Shown here piece by piece: positions 34,839-42,363 of a stretch of DNA of 64,000 nt. How positions within the stretch are numbered: the stretch's first letter is position 1; each line of letters starts with the position of its first letter. The stretch covers positions 1 through 64,000 of the forward strand of contig NZ_AECZ01000018.1 in assembly GCF_000179555.1 (NCBI RefSeq), given 5' to 3'. The DNA comes from Solidesulfovibrio fructosivorans JJ]. GTDB taxonomy: Bacteria > Desulfobacterota > Desulfovibrionia > Desulfovibrionales > Desulfovibrionaceae. The notes beneath the pieces were generated by a model. That model saw only the letters and a program-made list of their open reading frames with translations. It was not told the DNA's origin and did no database searches. A program made the position numbers and the translations under genes.

Positions 34839-36158
34839 ATGCCAACCGTCGCCGCGCCACCCTCGAAGTCCGTCTCGCACCGGGCCGTCATCGCCGCCAG
34901 CCTCGCCGCCGGCACAAGCCGCGTCAGCGGCCTGCTCGACAGCCAGGACATCACCCGTACCCGGGACTGCATGGCCGCCATGGGCGCGGACTTTCATCCG
35001 CAGTCCGACGGCTCGGTCATCGTCTCCGGCACCGCCGGCCATCCCCAAGGCGGCGACGTCGAACACGACGAGCCGCAAATCCTCGACGTGGGCGAATCCG
35101 GCACCACCTGCCGCCTGCTCACCGCCGTGGCCGCCGCCGGCCGGGGCGTCTTCGAGATCCGCGGCGAGGGCCGCATGCACGACCGCCCCATCGGCGAGCT
35201 GGTCAACGCCCTGCTGCCGCTCGGCGTCGAAATCCTCTACCTCGAGAAGTCCGGCTGCCCGCCCCTGCACATGGCCTCAAACGGCCTCTCGGGCGGCACC
35301 GCCTCCATCAGCCTGGAGGACAGCTCCCAATACCTTTCCGGCCTGCTGCTGGCCGCGCCCCTGGCCGCCGCGCCGCTGACCGTCGAAATCACCGGCAACA
35401 AAACCGTGTCCTGGCCCTACGTCGCCATCACCCTGTCCACCCTGGCCGACTTCAGCGTGCCCTTCGCCGTGGAGACCCGCGACGGCGACGCCTGGGAACG
35501 CGTCGACTGGCGCACGCTCACCGACGTCATCCCCGGACAGGTGCGCTTCGCCATGCGCCCCGCCCTCTACAAGCCACGCGACTATGCCGTGGAAGGCGAC
35601 TGGTCGAGCGCGTCCTACTTCCTGGCCGCCGGCGCCGTGGGCAAGGCCCCGGTCACCGTCACCGGCCTGCGCCCGGACTCGCTCCAGGGCGACCGCGCCA
35701 TCTGCGACATCCTCGCCCGCATGGGCGCGCGCATCGAGGCGGGACCCGACGGCATCACCGTGCTGCCAGGCAGCCTCACCGGCCAGGACCTCGACATGGG
35801 CCGCTGCCCGGACCTCGTTCCGACCGTGGCCACGGCCGCCTGCTTCGCCAAGGGAGAAACGACCATCCGAAACGTCGCCCACCTGCGCCTCAAGGAGTCC
35901 GACCGCATCGAAGCCGTGGCCGAAAACTGCACCCAGGCCGGCGCGGTCGTCACCACCACCCCCGACGGCATGCGCATCAAGCCCCGGCCGCTGCCCACAG
36001 GGGAACGCGTCGAATTTTCCGCCTTCGGCGACCATAGGCTGGCCATGTCCGCCGCCATCTTCGAAATGGCCGGCATCGAGGTGGCCCTGGACAACCCCGC
36101 CTGCGTGGCCAAGTCGTTCCCGACGTTCTGGGAGAAATGGCGCACGTTACGGCCGTAG
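34839..36158 (+). CDS. aroA: 3-phosphoshikimate 1-carboxyvinyltransferase (EPSP synthase)
   Basis: A 439-residue two-domain inside-out barrel that joins shikimate 3-phosphate and phosphoenolpyruvate. Motifs: PSKSVSHRA at the N-terminus (substrate lysine and serine), DVGESGTTCRLL, GEGRMHDRPIGEL, and HLRLKESDRIEAVAEN in the C-terminal domain, with FGDHRLAMSAA. AAAGGA precedes the ATG at 34839. The Pro-Ser-Lys-Ser motif begins at residue 8, as in most family members, supporting this start. It is followed by a 270-bp repeat-rich spacer before tyrA. Confidence 0.96.
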   Translation: MPTVAAPPSKSVSHRAVIAASLAAGTSRVSGLLDSQDITRTRDCMAAMGADFHPQSDGSVIVSGTAGHPQGGDVEHDEPQILDVGESGTTCRLLTAVAAAGRGVFEIRGEGRMHDRPIGELVNALLPLGVEILYLEKSGCPPLHMASNGLSGGTASISLEDSSQYLSGLLLAAPLAAAPLTVEITGNKTVSWPYVAITLSTLADFSVPFAVETRDGDAWERVDWRTLTDVIPGQVRFAMRPALYKPRDYAVEGDWSSASYFLAAGAVGKAPVTVTGLRPDSLQGDRAICDILARMGARIEAGPDGITVLPGSLTGQDLDMGRCPDLVPTVATAACFAKGETTIRNVAHLRLKESDRIEAVAENCTQAGAVVTTTPDGMRIKPRPLPTGERVEFSAFGDHRLAMSAAIFEMAGIEVALDNPACVAKSFPTFWEKWRTLRP

Positions 36159-36175
36159 GGAGCGCTGGGGCGCAT

Positions 36176-36406
36176 GCCTCCGGCGGCCAGGAGGGGCGTT
36201 GCCCCTCCTGGAACCTCCCCACCGGGAGGCCACGGGCCCCCCGGACCCCCCGATTCGGCTCTGGTCGGGCGGAAGGCCTGGCTGGCTGGCGGTCAGGCGG
36301 AGGGAGAAGATGGGGGCGGAATTTGTCGGGACGGTGCATGCCGCTTCGCGGCAAGCTCGTCCCAAGCAAATTCCGCCCCCACCACGCCGTCGCCCCTGCG
36401 GGGCGA
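36176..36406 (+). repeat. Composite palindromic repeat family B/C, copy 2
   Basis: Same order as the copy at 16478: a G/C-rich part with GGCCACGGGCCCCCCGG, then GGGGGCGGAATTTG (36312-36325) with CAAATTCCGCCCCC (36367-36380), a GCCGC/GCGGC tip, and GTCGCCCC with GGGGCGA (36389-36406). It fills the aroA–tyrA gap inside the operon. Confidence 0.85.
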
Positions 36407-36428
36407 AAGTGAAGCATAAAAGGTTGTT

Positions 36429-37331
36429 ATGTCGAATATGAACAAAGATACGAACACCCCCACCCCGCCAAGAGTTTTTGGGGAGGGTGGGGGTCCGGGG
36501 GAGGGGACCCCTTTTTGCAAAAAGGGGTCCCCTCCCCCGGAGTCTTCCCTCCTCTCCATCGGCTCCCTCGCCCTGGTCGGGGCGCGGGGGGGGATGGGGA
36601 AGCTGATTGTCGGGAGGTGCCGGGAAGCCGGACTTACGGTTCGGGAGCTGGACCGGCCGCTGACGGACGAGAAGATCGCGGAGGGCGTTGCGGGCGCGGA
36701 CATGGTGCTGGTGTCCGTGCCGGTCTACGCCACGGGCGAAGTGGCCGAAAAGGTCGCCGCGCGCATGGGGGGCAGGCAGATTCTGGCCGACGTGGGTTCG
36801 GTCAAGACGCAGCCCATCAACGACATGGTCGCGCAGTATCATGGTCCGGTGGTCGGCACGCATCCGCTTTTCGGGCCGGCTCCGGGGCCTGACGACGCGC
36901 TCCGGGTGGCGGTCATGGACGGCCGGCCGGGGGAAGATGTCTGGGCCACGCGGGCGGTTGCCGACTGGTGCCGGCGCATCGGGTTTACGCCCTTCGCCTC
37001 GGACGCCGAGGAGCACGACCGGGCGGCGGCCTATGTGCAGGGGCTCAATTTCGTCACCACCCTGGCCTATCTGGCGGCCCAGGGGGCCGGCGGCGCGGTG
37101 CAAAAGTACCTGACGCCGTCGTTTACCCGACGCCTGGTCGCGGCCGAAAAACTCATCACCAAGGACGCGGGGCTTTTCACCGCGCTTTACGAAGCCAATC
37201 CGTACAGCCATGAGGCCGTGCGCAATTTTCGCAGCTTTCTCAACCTCGCCGCCGGCGGCGACGTGGACCTGCTCGTTCGCCGCGCCGAGGCGTGGTGGAC
37301 CGCCGAAACGGCAAAAAAGGACAATCCATGA
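36429..37331 (+). CDS. tyrA: Prephenate dehydrogenase with a palindromic repeat translated near its N-terminus
   Basis: A 300-residue frame. The enzyme proper begins at SLALVGARGGMGKLIV (about residue 46), a Rossmann motif. HPLFGP follows near 146, and EEHDRAAAYVQGLNF near 196 is the prephenate dehydrogenase signature. It makes 4-hydroxyphenylpyruvate for tyrosine. The first ~45 residues are unlike any dehydrogenase: codons about 14-38 are a family A repeat (36469-36540) read in frame as Pro/Gly-rich peptide. AAAAGG precedes the ATG at 36429, and no ATG, GTG or TTG lies in frame between the repeat and the domain, so the repeat must be translated unless an unusual start is used. The 3' end overlaps trpE by 4 bp. 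Confidence 0.85.
   Translation: MSNMNKDTNTPTPPRVFGEGGGPGEGTPFCKKGSPPPESSLLSIGSLALVGARGGMGKLIVGRCREAGLTVRELDRPLTDEKIAEGVAGADMVLVSVPVYATGEVAEKVAARMGGRQILADVGSVKTQPINDMVAQYHGPVVGTHPLFGPAPGPDDALRVAVMDGRPGEDVWATRAVADWCRRIGFTPFASDAEEHDRAAAYVQGLNFVTTLAYLAAQGAGGAVQKYLTPSFTRRLVAAEKLITKDAGLFTALYEANPYSHEAVRNFRSFLNLAAGGDVDLLVRRAEAWWTAETAKKDNP
36469..36540 (+). repeat. Family A palindromic repeat, copy 3 (inside the tyrA reading frame)
   Basis: Flank AGAGTTTTTGGGGAGGG, then a perfect 22-bp stem: arm from CCGGGGGAGGGGACCCC (36495-36516) and its complement ending CCCCTCCCCCGG (36519-36540), loop GC. Its 72 bases are a multiple of three and contain no stop in the tyrA frame. Confidence 0.9.
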
Positions 37332-38746
37332 GTGCGATTACGCTGAGGCAGGAAGGGACGTGGCTGCCGGCCGACGTGCAGACGCCCATAAGCCTTTTTC
37401 TCGGGCTTGTGGGGGAGAGGCCGGGCATACTGCTCGAAAGCGCCGAGGTGGACGGCCGGCTGGGCCGTTACAGCGTCATCGCCTGGGATTTCCGGCTGCG
37501 GCTGCGGCTCAAAGACGGCAAGCTCGACGTCAACGCCACGGACGACCGGCTGAAGGCCCTGGAGGGGTACAACGGCCAGGGCTTCCTGGAAGGCATGCGC
37601 GGCCTCATGGCCGACCTGCGCGTGCTGCCGCCGGAAGGCTTCAAGGACGTGCCGCCCATCACGCGGTCCCTGACCGGCTATTTCGGCTACGGCATCGCCG
37701 GCATTCTCGAGCCCAAGCTGGCCAAGGTCCTGCCGCCCGAGGAGGCGGAGTTCTGCCTGGTGCTGCCCGGCCGGGTGGTGCTGTTCGACCACGTCAAGCA
37801 CCGCTGCCTGCATCTTTCCCTGGACCCCGGCAAGAAGGCCCGCATCGACTATTCCAACATCTTCGCGCCCATGAACCGGCCGGTCATCGGCAAGGTGGTC
37901 AACCGCCCCGAAGCCGAAGGCTATATGGAGGCCGTGACCAAGTGCAAGGAGATGATCCGGGCCGGGGAGTGCATCCAGACGGTGCTTTCCACGCAGTTTT
38001 CCGCGCCGTTTTCCGGCGATCCCTTCGTGGTCTACCGTCGGCTGCGCCAGGTGAACCCCTCGCCGTACATGTTCTTCATGCGCCTGCCGCGGGTGACGCT
38101 ACTCGGCTCCTCGCCGGAGCTGCTCATCCGCTGCCGCGACGGCGAGCTGACCACCTGCCCCATCGCCGGGACCAGACCGCGCGGCAAGACGCCCGAGCAG
38201 GACGACAGGCTGGCCGAGGAGCTGATGGCCGACCCCAAGGAACGCGCCGAGCACGTCATGCTGGTGGACCTCGGCCGCAACGACCTGGGGCGCATGGCCG
38301 GACCGGGCACGGTCAAAGTCGAGAAGTTCATGGCCGTGGAACGCTTTTCCCACGTCATGCACATCGTGTCCTACGTGACGGCCAGGCTCAAGGACGGTCT
38401 CGACGCCCTGGACGTGCTCAAGTGCGCCTTTCCGGCCGGAACCCTTTCCGGCGCGCCCAAGGTGCGGGCCATGGAGATGATCGCCGAGCTGGAGCACAGC
38501 CTGCCGCGCGGGCCGTACGCCGGCTGCATCGGCTGGATCGGCCTGGACGAGGGACGCGTGAACCTGGACACGGGCATCACCATCCGCAGCATGTGGATAC
38601 GCGACGGCATGCTGACCTGGCAGGCCGGGGCCGGCATCGTTTTCGATTCCGATCCGGCCAAGGAATGGACGGAGTGCCAGAACAAGGCCCGGGTGATCAC
38701 CGAGGTGCTGGCGGCCAAGGAGGATGGCGATGTTTTTACTTATTGA
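37328..38746 (+). CDS. trpE: Anthranilate synthase component I
   Basis: A 472-residue chorismate-utilising enzyme. The N-terminal LLESAEVDGRLGRYS matches the LLES...S tryptophan feedback site, so product inhibition is likely intact. The C-terminal domain has FSAPFSGDPFVVYRRLR, GSSPELLI, IAGTRPRGKTPEQD, DLGRNDLGR and PAGTLSGAPKVRAMEMI. With TrpG it converts chorismate and glutamine to anthranilate. The start at 37328 overlaps the tyrA stop (ATGA) with AAAGGA upstream; the frame continues further up only within tyrA. The gene ends 17 bp inside trpG. Confidence 0.96.
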   Translation: MSAITLRQEGTWLPADVQTPISLFLGLVGERPGILLESAEVDGRLGRYSVIAWDFRLRLRLKDGKLDVNATDDRLKALEGYNGQGFLEGMRGLMADLRVLPPEGFKDVPPITRSLTGYFGYGIAGILEPKLAKVLPPEEAEFCLVLPGRVVLFDHVKHRCLHLSLDPGKKARIDYSNIFAPMNRPVIGKVVNRPEAEGYMEAVTKCKEMIRAGECIQTVLSTQFSAPFSGDPFVVYRRLRQVNPSPYMFFMRLPRVTLLGSSPELLIRCRDGELTTCPIAGTRPRGKTPEQDDRLAEELMADPKERAEHVMLVDLGRNDLGRMAGPGTVKVEKFMAVERFSHVMHIVSYVTARLKDGLDALDVLKCAFPAGTLSGAPKVRAMEMIAELEHSLPRGPYAGCIGWIGLDEGRVNLDTGITIRSMWIRDGMLTWQAGAGIVFDSDPAKEWTECQNKARVITEVLAAKEDGDVFTY

Positions 38747-39302
38747 TAACTTCGACTCGTTCACCTTCAACGTGGTCCAGGCTTTTCAGCAACTGGGCCG
38801 CGACCCGGTGGTCAAAAAGAACGACGACCCGGAAATCCTGGAGCTGGCCTCCTCCGGCAAGCTCGACATGGTCTGCATCTCGCCCGGACCCAGCAACCCG
38901 ACCAATGCCGGGTTGTGCTTGCAGTTTCTCGCGCAACTGCCAAAACAGACCCCTGTGTTCGGCGTTTGCCTGGGGCACCAGATCCTCGGGCACTTCGCCG
39001 GCGCGCCGGTCGTCGTGGCCGACCGCATCATGCACGGCAAGACGTCGGACGTGTACCACCGCGAAACGGGGCTGTTCGAAGGGCTGCCCAATCCCTTCGA
39101 GTGCTGCCGCTACCATTCGCTGGTGGTGCTCGCGGGCAAGGCTCCGGAGAAGCTGGAGATCACGGCCTGGACCGACCGAAACGAGGTGATGGGACTGCGG
39201 TATCGCGACCGGCCCTGGGTAGGGGTGCAGTTTCATCCGGAATCGGTGTTCACTCCCGACGGGATGAAGCTGATCGGGAACTTTCCGGACAAGATTCTAT
39301 AA
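38730..39302 (+). CDS. trpG: Anthranilate synthase component II (glutamine amidotransferase)
   Basis: A 190-residue class I amidotransferase that supplies ammonia to TrpE. The triad is visible: cysteine in GVCLGHQILG, histidine and glutamate in GVQFHPESVFT. The N-terminus MFLLIDNFDSFTFN is typical. There are two in-frame ATGs; I use 38730 because AAGGAGG (38717-38723) is six bases upstream of it and would touch the one at 38724. It overlaps trpE by 17 bp, so the two subunits are translationally coupled. Confidence 0.95.
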   Translation: MFLLIDNFDSFTFNVVQAFQQLGRDPVVKKNDDPEILELASSGKLDMVCISPGPSNPTNAGLCLQFLAQLPKQTPVFGVCLGHQILGHFAGAPVVVADRIMHGKTSDVYHRETGLFEGLPNPFECCRYHSLVVLAGKAPEKLEITAWTDRNEVMGLRYRDRPWVGVQFHPESVFTPDGMKLIGNFPDKIL

Positions 39303-39314
39303 GGACGCTTGCTT

Positions 39315-39704
39315 GTGAACACCGTCTCCGTTCTGCTCGACAAAGCCAAGGACAGCCTGCACGCCGCGCGTCTGCTCGCCGCCGAGGGGCTCTTCGACTG
39401 CGCCATGAGCCGGACCTATTTCAGCATGCACTACGTGGCCGAAGCGTTTTTGCTGACCGTCAGGCTCGACGTGAACGACCCGCGCGACGTCATCGACGCC
39501 TTCGGCCAGCGCTTCGCCTACTCGAGCGAACTGCCGCCCATCTTCCACCGCTGGCTGGTCGAGGCCGAGCACCTGCGCAACCGCGCCGATTTCGAAACCA
39601 ACCTCTGCCTGACCCCCGACGCCGTCGCCGAACAGCTCGATCGGGCCAGGGCGTTCTTCAACATGGCCCGCGAGGAAATGGAACCGTCCCTCGCCTCGCG
39701 CTAA
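39315..39704 (+). CDS. HEPN-domain protein (UPF0332-like) inside the trp operon
   Basis: A 129-residue all-helical protein: VNTVSVLLDKAKDSLHAARLL, then CAMSRTYFSMHYVAEAFLL, which fits the HEPN signature RxxYxxxH/F of the UPF0332 group and also the R(x4-6)H ribonuclease motif, and later LRNRADFETN. HEPN proteins are often RNases or the toxin half of HEPN/MNT toxin–antitoxin pairs. No nucleotidyltransferase antitoxin gene is adjacent. It sits between trpG (12 bp) and trpD (27 bp), in the same direction and base composition, so it is co-transcribed. The start is GTG at 39315 (AAGGA at 39301-39305) or TTG at 39309. Role in tryptophan synthesis is unknown. Confidence 0.75.
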   Translation: MNTVSVLLDKAKDSLHAARLLAAEGLFDCAMSRTYFSMHYVAEAFLLTVRLDVNDPRDVIDAFGQRFAYSSELPPIFHRWLVEAEHLRNRADFETNLCLTPDAVAEQLDRARAFFNMAREEMEPSLASR

Positions 39705-39731
39705 CCGCCCACGCGCCAAAGGAGCCTCATC

Positions 39732-40742
39732 ATGGAAAAACATGTCGAATGCCTGGAACTTCTCGCCATCGGCAAGGACCTGCCCAAGGATCTGGCCACC
39801 TACGCCTTCCGGGCCATGTACACCGGCGAGATGCCGGCCTCGTGCGTGGGCGCGTTCCTGATGGGGCTCAAGACCAAGGGCGAATCCGCCGTGGAGATCG
39901 CGGCCGGCGTCACCACGGCCCTGGAAGAGGCGCGCATCGTCGGGGGGCTCACCGGAGCGCGCATCGACACCTGCGGCACCGGCGGCGACAACACATGTTC
40001 GTTTAACTGCTCCACCGCCGTGGCGCTCTACCTCGCCGCCCTGGGCCACAAGGTGGTCAAGCACGGCAACCGCGCCGTCTCCAGCTCCTGCGGCAGCGCC
40101 GACGCCGTGGAATCCCTGGGATTCACCCTGGTGGTCGAACCCGAACTGGTGGCGGCCGAGCTCGACAAGCACAACTTCGTCTTTCTCTTCGCCCCCAACT
40201 ACCACCCGGCCTTCAAGCGCATCGGCCCCATCCGCAAGGAACTCGGCGTGCGCTCGCTGTTCAATCTCATGGGCCCCCTGCTCAACCCCGCCCGCCCCAC
40301 CCACCAGCTCCTCGGCGTGCCCACCTCCCGCCACGTGCGGCTCATGGGCGAAGTGCTGGCCCTGACCGGCCTGTCCTGCGGCGCGGTGGTCCACGGGGCC
40401 GGCGGCTTCGACGAGCTGACGCCCTTCGGCCCGGCCGACGTGTGCTGGCTGCGCGACGGCTGGATCAAAAGCGACCGCATCGACCCGGCCGATTTCGGCA
40501 TCCCGCCCCACAAGCCGTCCGACGTGGTCGTCTCCGGCCGCGACGAGGCCGTGGCCGTCCTGCGCGAGATCCTGGCCGGCAAGGGCAACGCGGCCATGCG
40601 CGACATGGTGGCGCTTAACCTCGGCTGCTCCCTGCACCTACTCGAGGATGGCCTTTCCCTCAAACAGGGCGTGGACAAGGCCCGCGACGCCGTCGCTTCC
40701 GGCATCGCCGCCAGGTTCTTCGAGGATGTGCTCCATGCTTGA
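39732..40742 (+). CDS. trpD: Anthranilate phosphoribosyltransferase
   Basis: A 336-residue enzyme that joins anthranilate to PRPP. The glycine-rich PRPP motif is DTCGTGGDNTCSFNCSTAVA (about residues 78-97), then VKHGNRAVSSSCGSADAVESLG, and later FNLMGPLLNPARPTHQLLGV. Length and motifs are standard. AAAGGAG lies eight bases before the ATG. The 3' end overlaps trpC by 8 bp. Confidence 0.96.
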   Translation: MEKHVECLELLAIGKDLPKDLATYAFRAMYTGEMPASCVGAFLMGLKTKGESAVEIAAGVTTALEEARIVGGLTGARIDTCGTGGDNTCSFNCSTAVALYLAALGHKVVKHGNRAVSSSCGSADAVESLGFTLVVEPELVAAELDKHNFVFLFAPNYHPAFKRIGPIRKELGVRSLFNLMGPLLNPARPTHQLLGVPTSRHVRLMGEVLALTGLSCGAVVHGAGGFDELTPFGPADVCWLRDGWIKSDRIDPADFGIPPHKPSDVVVSGRDEAVAVLREILAGKGNAAMRDMVALNLGCSLHLLEDGLSLKQGVDKARDAVASGIAARFFEDVLHA

Positions 40743-41505
40743 GAAGTTCCGGGCCGCCCAGGCCACGGCCATAAAACGCCTCAAGGACCTCGAGGCGGCC
40801 CAGCGCCTGCCCGCGCCCTATGACGGCAAACGGCCGCCCTTTTCCGACGCCTTGCTCGCCGCCGGCCCCGTCGCCGTCATCGCCGAGTACAAACGGGCCT
40901 CGCCGTCGGCGGGCGACATCAACCTGGGGCTCGCCCCGGGCGAAGTCGCGGCCATGTACGCCGCCTCCGGGGCCGCCGCCATCTCGGTCCTGACCGAGGA
41001 GACGTACTTCAAGGGCTCCGTCGATTATCTGGAACCCATCAGCGCCGCCGGGCTCCCCATGCTGCGCAAGGACTTCCTGCTCCACCCGCTCCAGGTGGTG
41101 GAGACCGCCGCCACCAAGGCCTCGGCCCTGCTTTTGATCGTGCGCATGCTGACCGACGCGGAGCTGGCCGAGATGCTGCGCCTGACCTACGACGCCGGCC
41201 TCGAGGCCGTGGTCGAGGTCTTCGACGAGGCCGACCTGGCCCGGGCCGAGTCCGCCGGGGCGCACATCATCCAGGTCAACAGCCGCGACCTGAACACGCT
41301 GACGACCGACCTGGCCGTGGCCCGGCGCATGGCCGCCCTGAAACGTCCGGGACGCATCTGGATCGCCGCCAGCGGCATCGCCAGCCGCGCCGACGTGCTC
41401 GCCATGGCCGCCATCGGCTACAACGCCGTGCTCGTCGGCACCTCCATCATGAGCGAACCCGATCCCGGCCAGGCCCTGGCCCGGCTCACCGGAAAGGCGG
41501 ACTGA
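40735..41505 (+). CDS. trpC: Indole-3-glycerol-phosphate synthase
   Basis: A 256-residue (beta/alpha)8 barrel. Catalytic motifs: IAEYKRASPSAGDI (lysine and serine near residue 53), ISVLTEETYFKGS, LRKDFLLHP with the catalytic lysine, and QVNSRDLNTL. It closes the ring of the carboxyphenylamino intermediate. The ATG at 40735 lies within the last codons of trpD with GAGGATG upstream; a longer frame exists only through trpD. Confidence 0.96.
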   Translation: MLEKFRAAQATAIKRLKDLEAAQRLPAPYDGKRPPFSDALLAAGPVAVIAEYKRASPSAGDINLGLAPGEVAAMYAASGAAAISVLTEETYFKGSVDYLEPISAAGLPMLRKDFLLHPLQVVETAATKASALLLIVRMLTDAELAEMLRLTYDAGLEAVVEVFDEADLARAESAGAHIIQVNSRDLNTLTTDLAVARRMAALKRPGRIWIAASGIASRADVLAMAAIGYNAVLVGTSIMSEPDPGQALARLTGKAD

Positions 41506-41506
41506 C

Positions 41507-42133
41507 ATGGCCGACATCCTTGTCAAAATCTGCGGCATGACCCGCCCCGAGGACGTCCTCGGCTGCGCCGAGGCCGGAGCCGACCTGCTCGGATTCATCT
41601 TCGCCGCCAAAAGCCCGCGTTGCCTGACGGCCGCGCAGGCCGCCGCCCTGCCCCGCACCAGGGCAAAGCGCGTCGGCGTGTTCGTCGAACAGACCCTCGA
41701 CGAGGTCCTGCGCATCATGGACCAAGCCGAACTCGACTTCGCCCAGCTCCACGGCGGGCAGGACGAAGCGTTCTGCCGCGCCATAGGCCCGGAGCGCGTC
41801 ATCCGCGCCTTCTGGCCGAAAAGACACCCGGACACGGCCGCCCTCGTCGCCGCCATGGAACCCTTCGCGGGCGCGATTCGCTACGCGCTCCTCGACGCCG
41901 GCACCTCCGGCGGCGGCCACGGCGTGTCCCTCGACTTCGCCTCCCTGGCCCAATTTTCCCCGCCCATGCCCTGGCTCCTGGCCGGCGGCCTGGGACCCGA
42001 CAACATCACCGAGGCCCTGGCCCAAGCCAACCCCCACGGGCTGGACCTCAACTCCGGCGTGGAATCCTCCCCGGGGCTCAAGGACCTCGCAAAAGTCCGG
42101 AGGTCCCTTTGGTCCGTGAAAGGGAGAGGATAA
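41507..42133 (+). CDS. trpF: Phosphoribosylanthranilate isomerase
   Basis: A 208-residue TIM barrel with the N-terminal active-site motif KICGMTRPED (catalytic cysteine), LGFIFAAKSPR, LDFAQLHGGQ, LLDAGTSGGGHG (catalytic aspartate) and LAGGLGPDNITEAL, ending GLDLNSGVESSPGLKD. It starts one base after trpC. After trpF the operon is interrupted by a 230-bp repeat-filled spacer. Confidence 0.96.
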   Translation: MADILVKICGMTRPEDVLGCAEAGADLLGFIFAAKSPRCLTAAQAAALPRTRAKRVGVFVEQTLDEVLRIMDQAELDFAQLHGGQDEAFCRAIGPERVIRAFWPKRHPDTAALVAAMEPFAGAIRYALLDAGTSGGGHGVSLDFASLAQFSPPMPWLLAGGLGPDNITEALAQANPHGLDLNSGVESSPGLKDLAKVRRSLWSVKGRG

Positions 42134-42245
42134 GAACCGGGGCTCTGCCCCGGACCCCGCCGGGGGGCCATGGGCCCCCCGGTCCCCCCTTCCCGCCGGC
42201 TGGCGCTTTTCCTGGCGGCATGCCGCCAGGAAAAGCGCCAGCCGG
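42134..42245 (+). repeat. Family C repeat fragment and perfect 50-nt palindrome in the trpF–trpB gap
   Basis: A C-type G/C-rich part (GGGGCTCTGCCCC near 42140, then GGGGGGCCATGGGCCCCCCGG) is followed by an uninterrupted palindrome at 42196-42245. Each 25-base arm begins CCGGCTGGCGCTTTTCC and is an exact complement of the other with no loop. In RNA this gives a very stable hairpin inside the operon. Confidence 0.9.
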
Positions 42246-42290
42246 GAATAAGGGATGACCAGAGGAACCGCGTACACCTGCGGAGTCCGT

Positions 42291-42346
42291 TAAAAGTTTT
42301 TGAAGGGGGTCCAGGGGGAAACTTTTTAAAAAAAGTTTCCCCCTGG
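42291..42346 (+). repeat. Family A palindromic repeat, copy 4 (before trpB)
   Basis: Flank TAAAAGTTTTTGAAGGGGG, then a perfect 17-bp stem CCAGGGGGAAACTTTTT (42311-42327) with AAAAAGTTTCCCCCTGG (42330-42346). It ends five bases before the trpB ribosome site GGAGG (42352-42356). Confidence 0.9.
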
Positions 42347-42363
42347 CCGCCGGAGGCATAACA

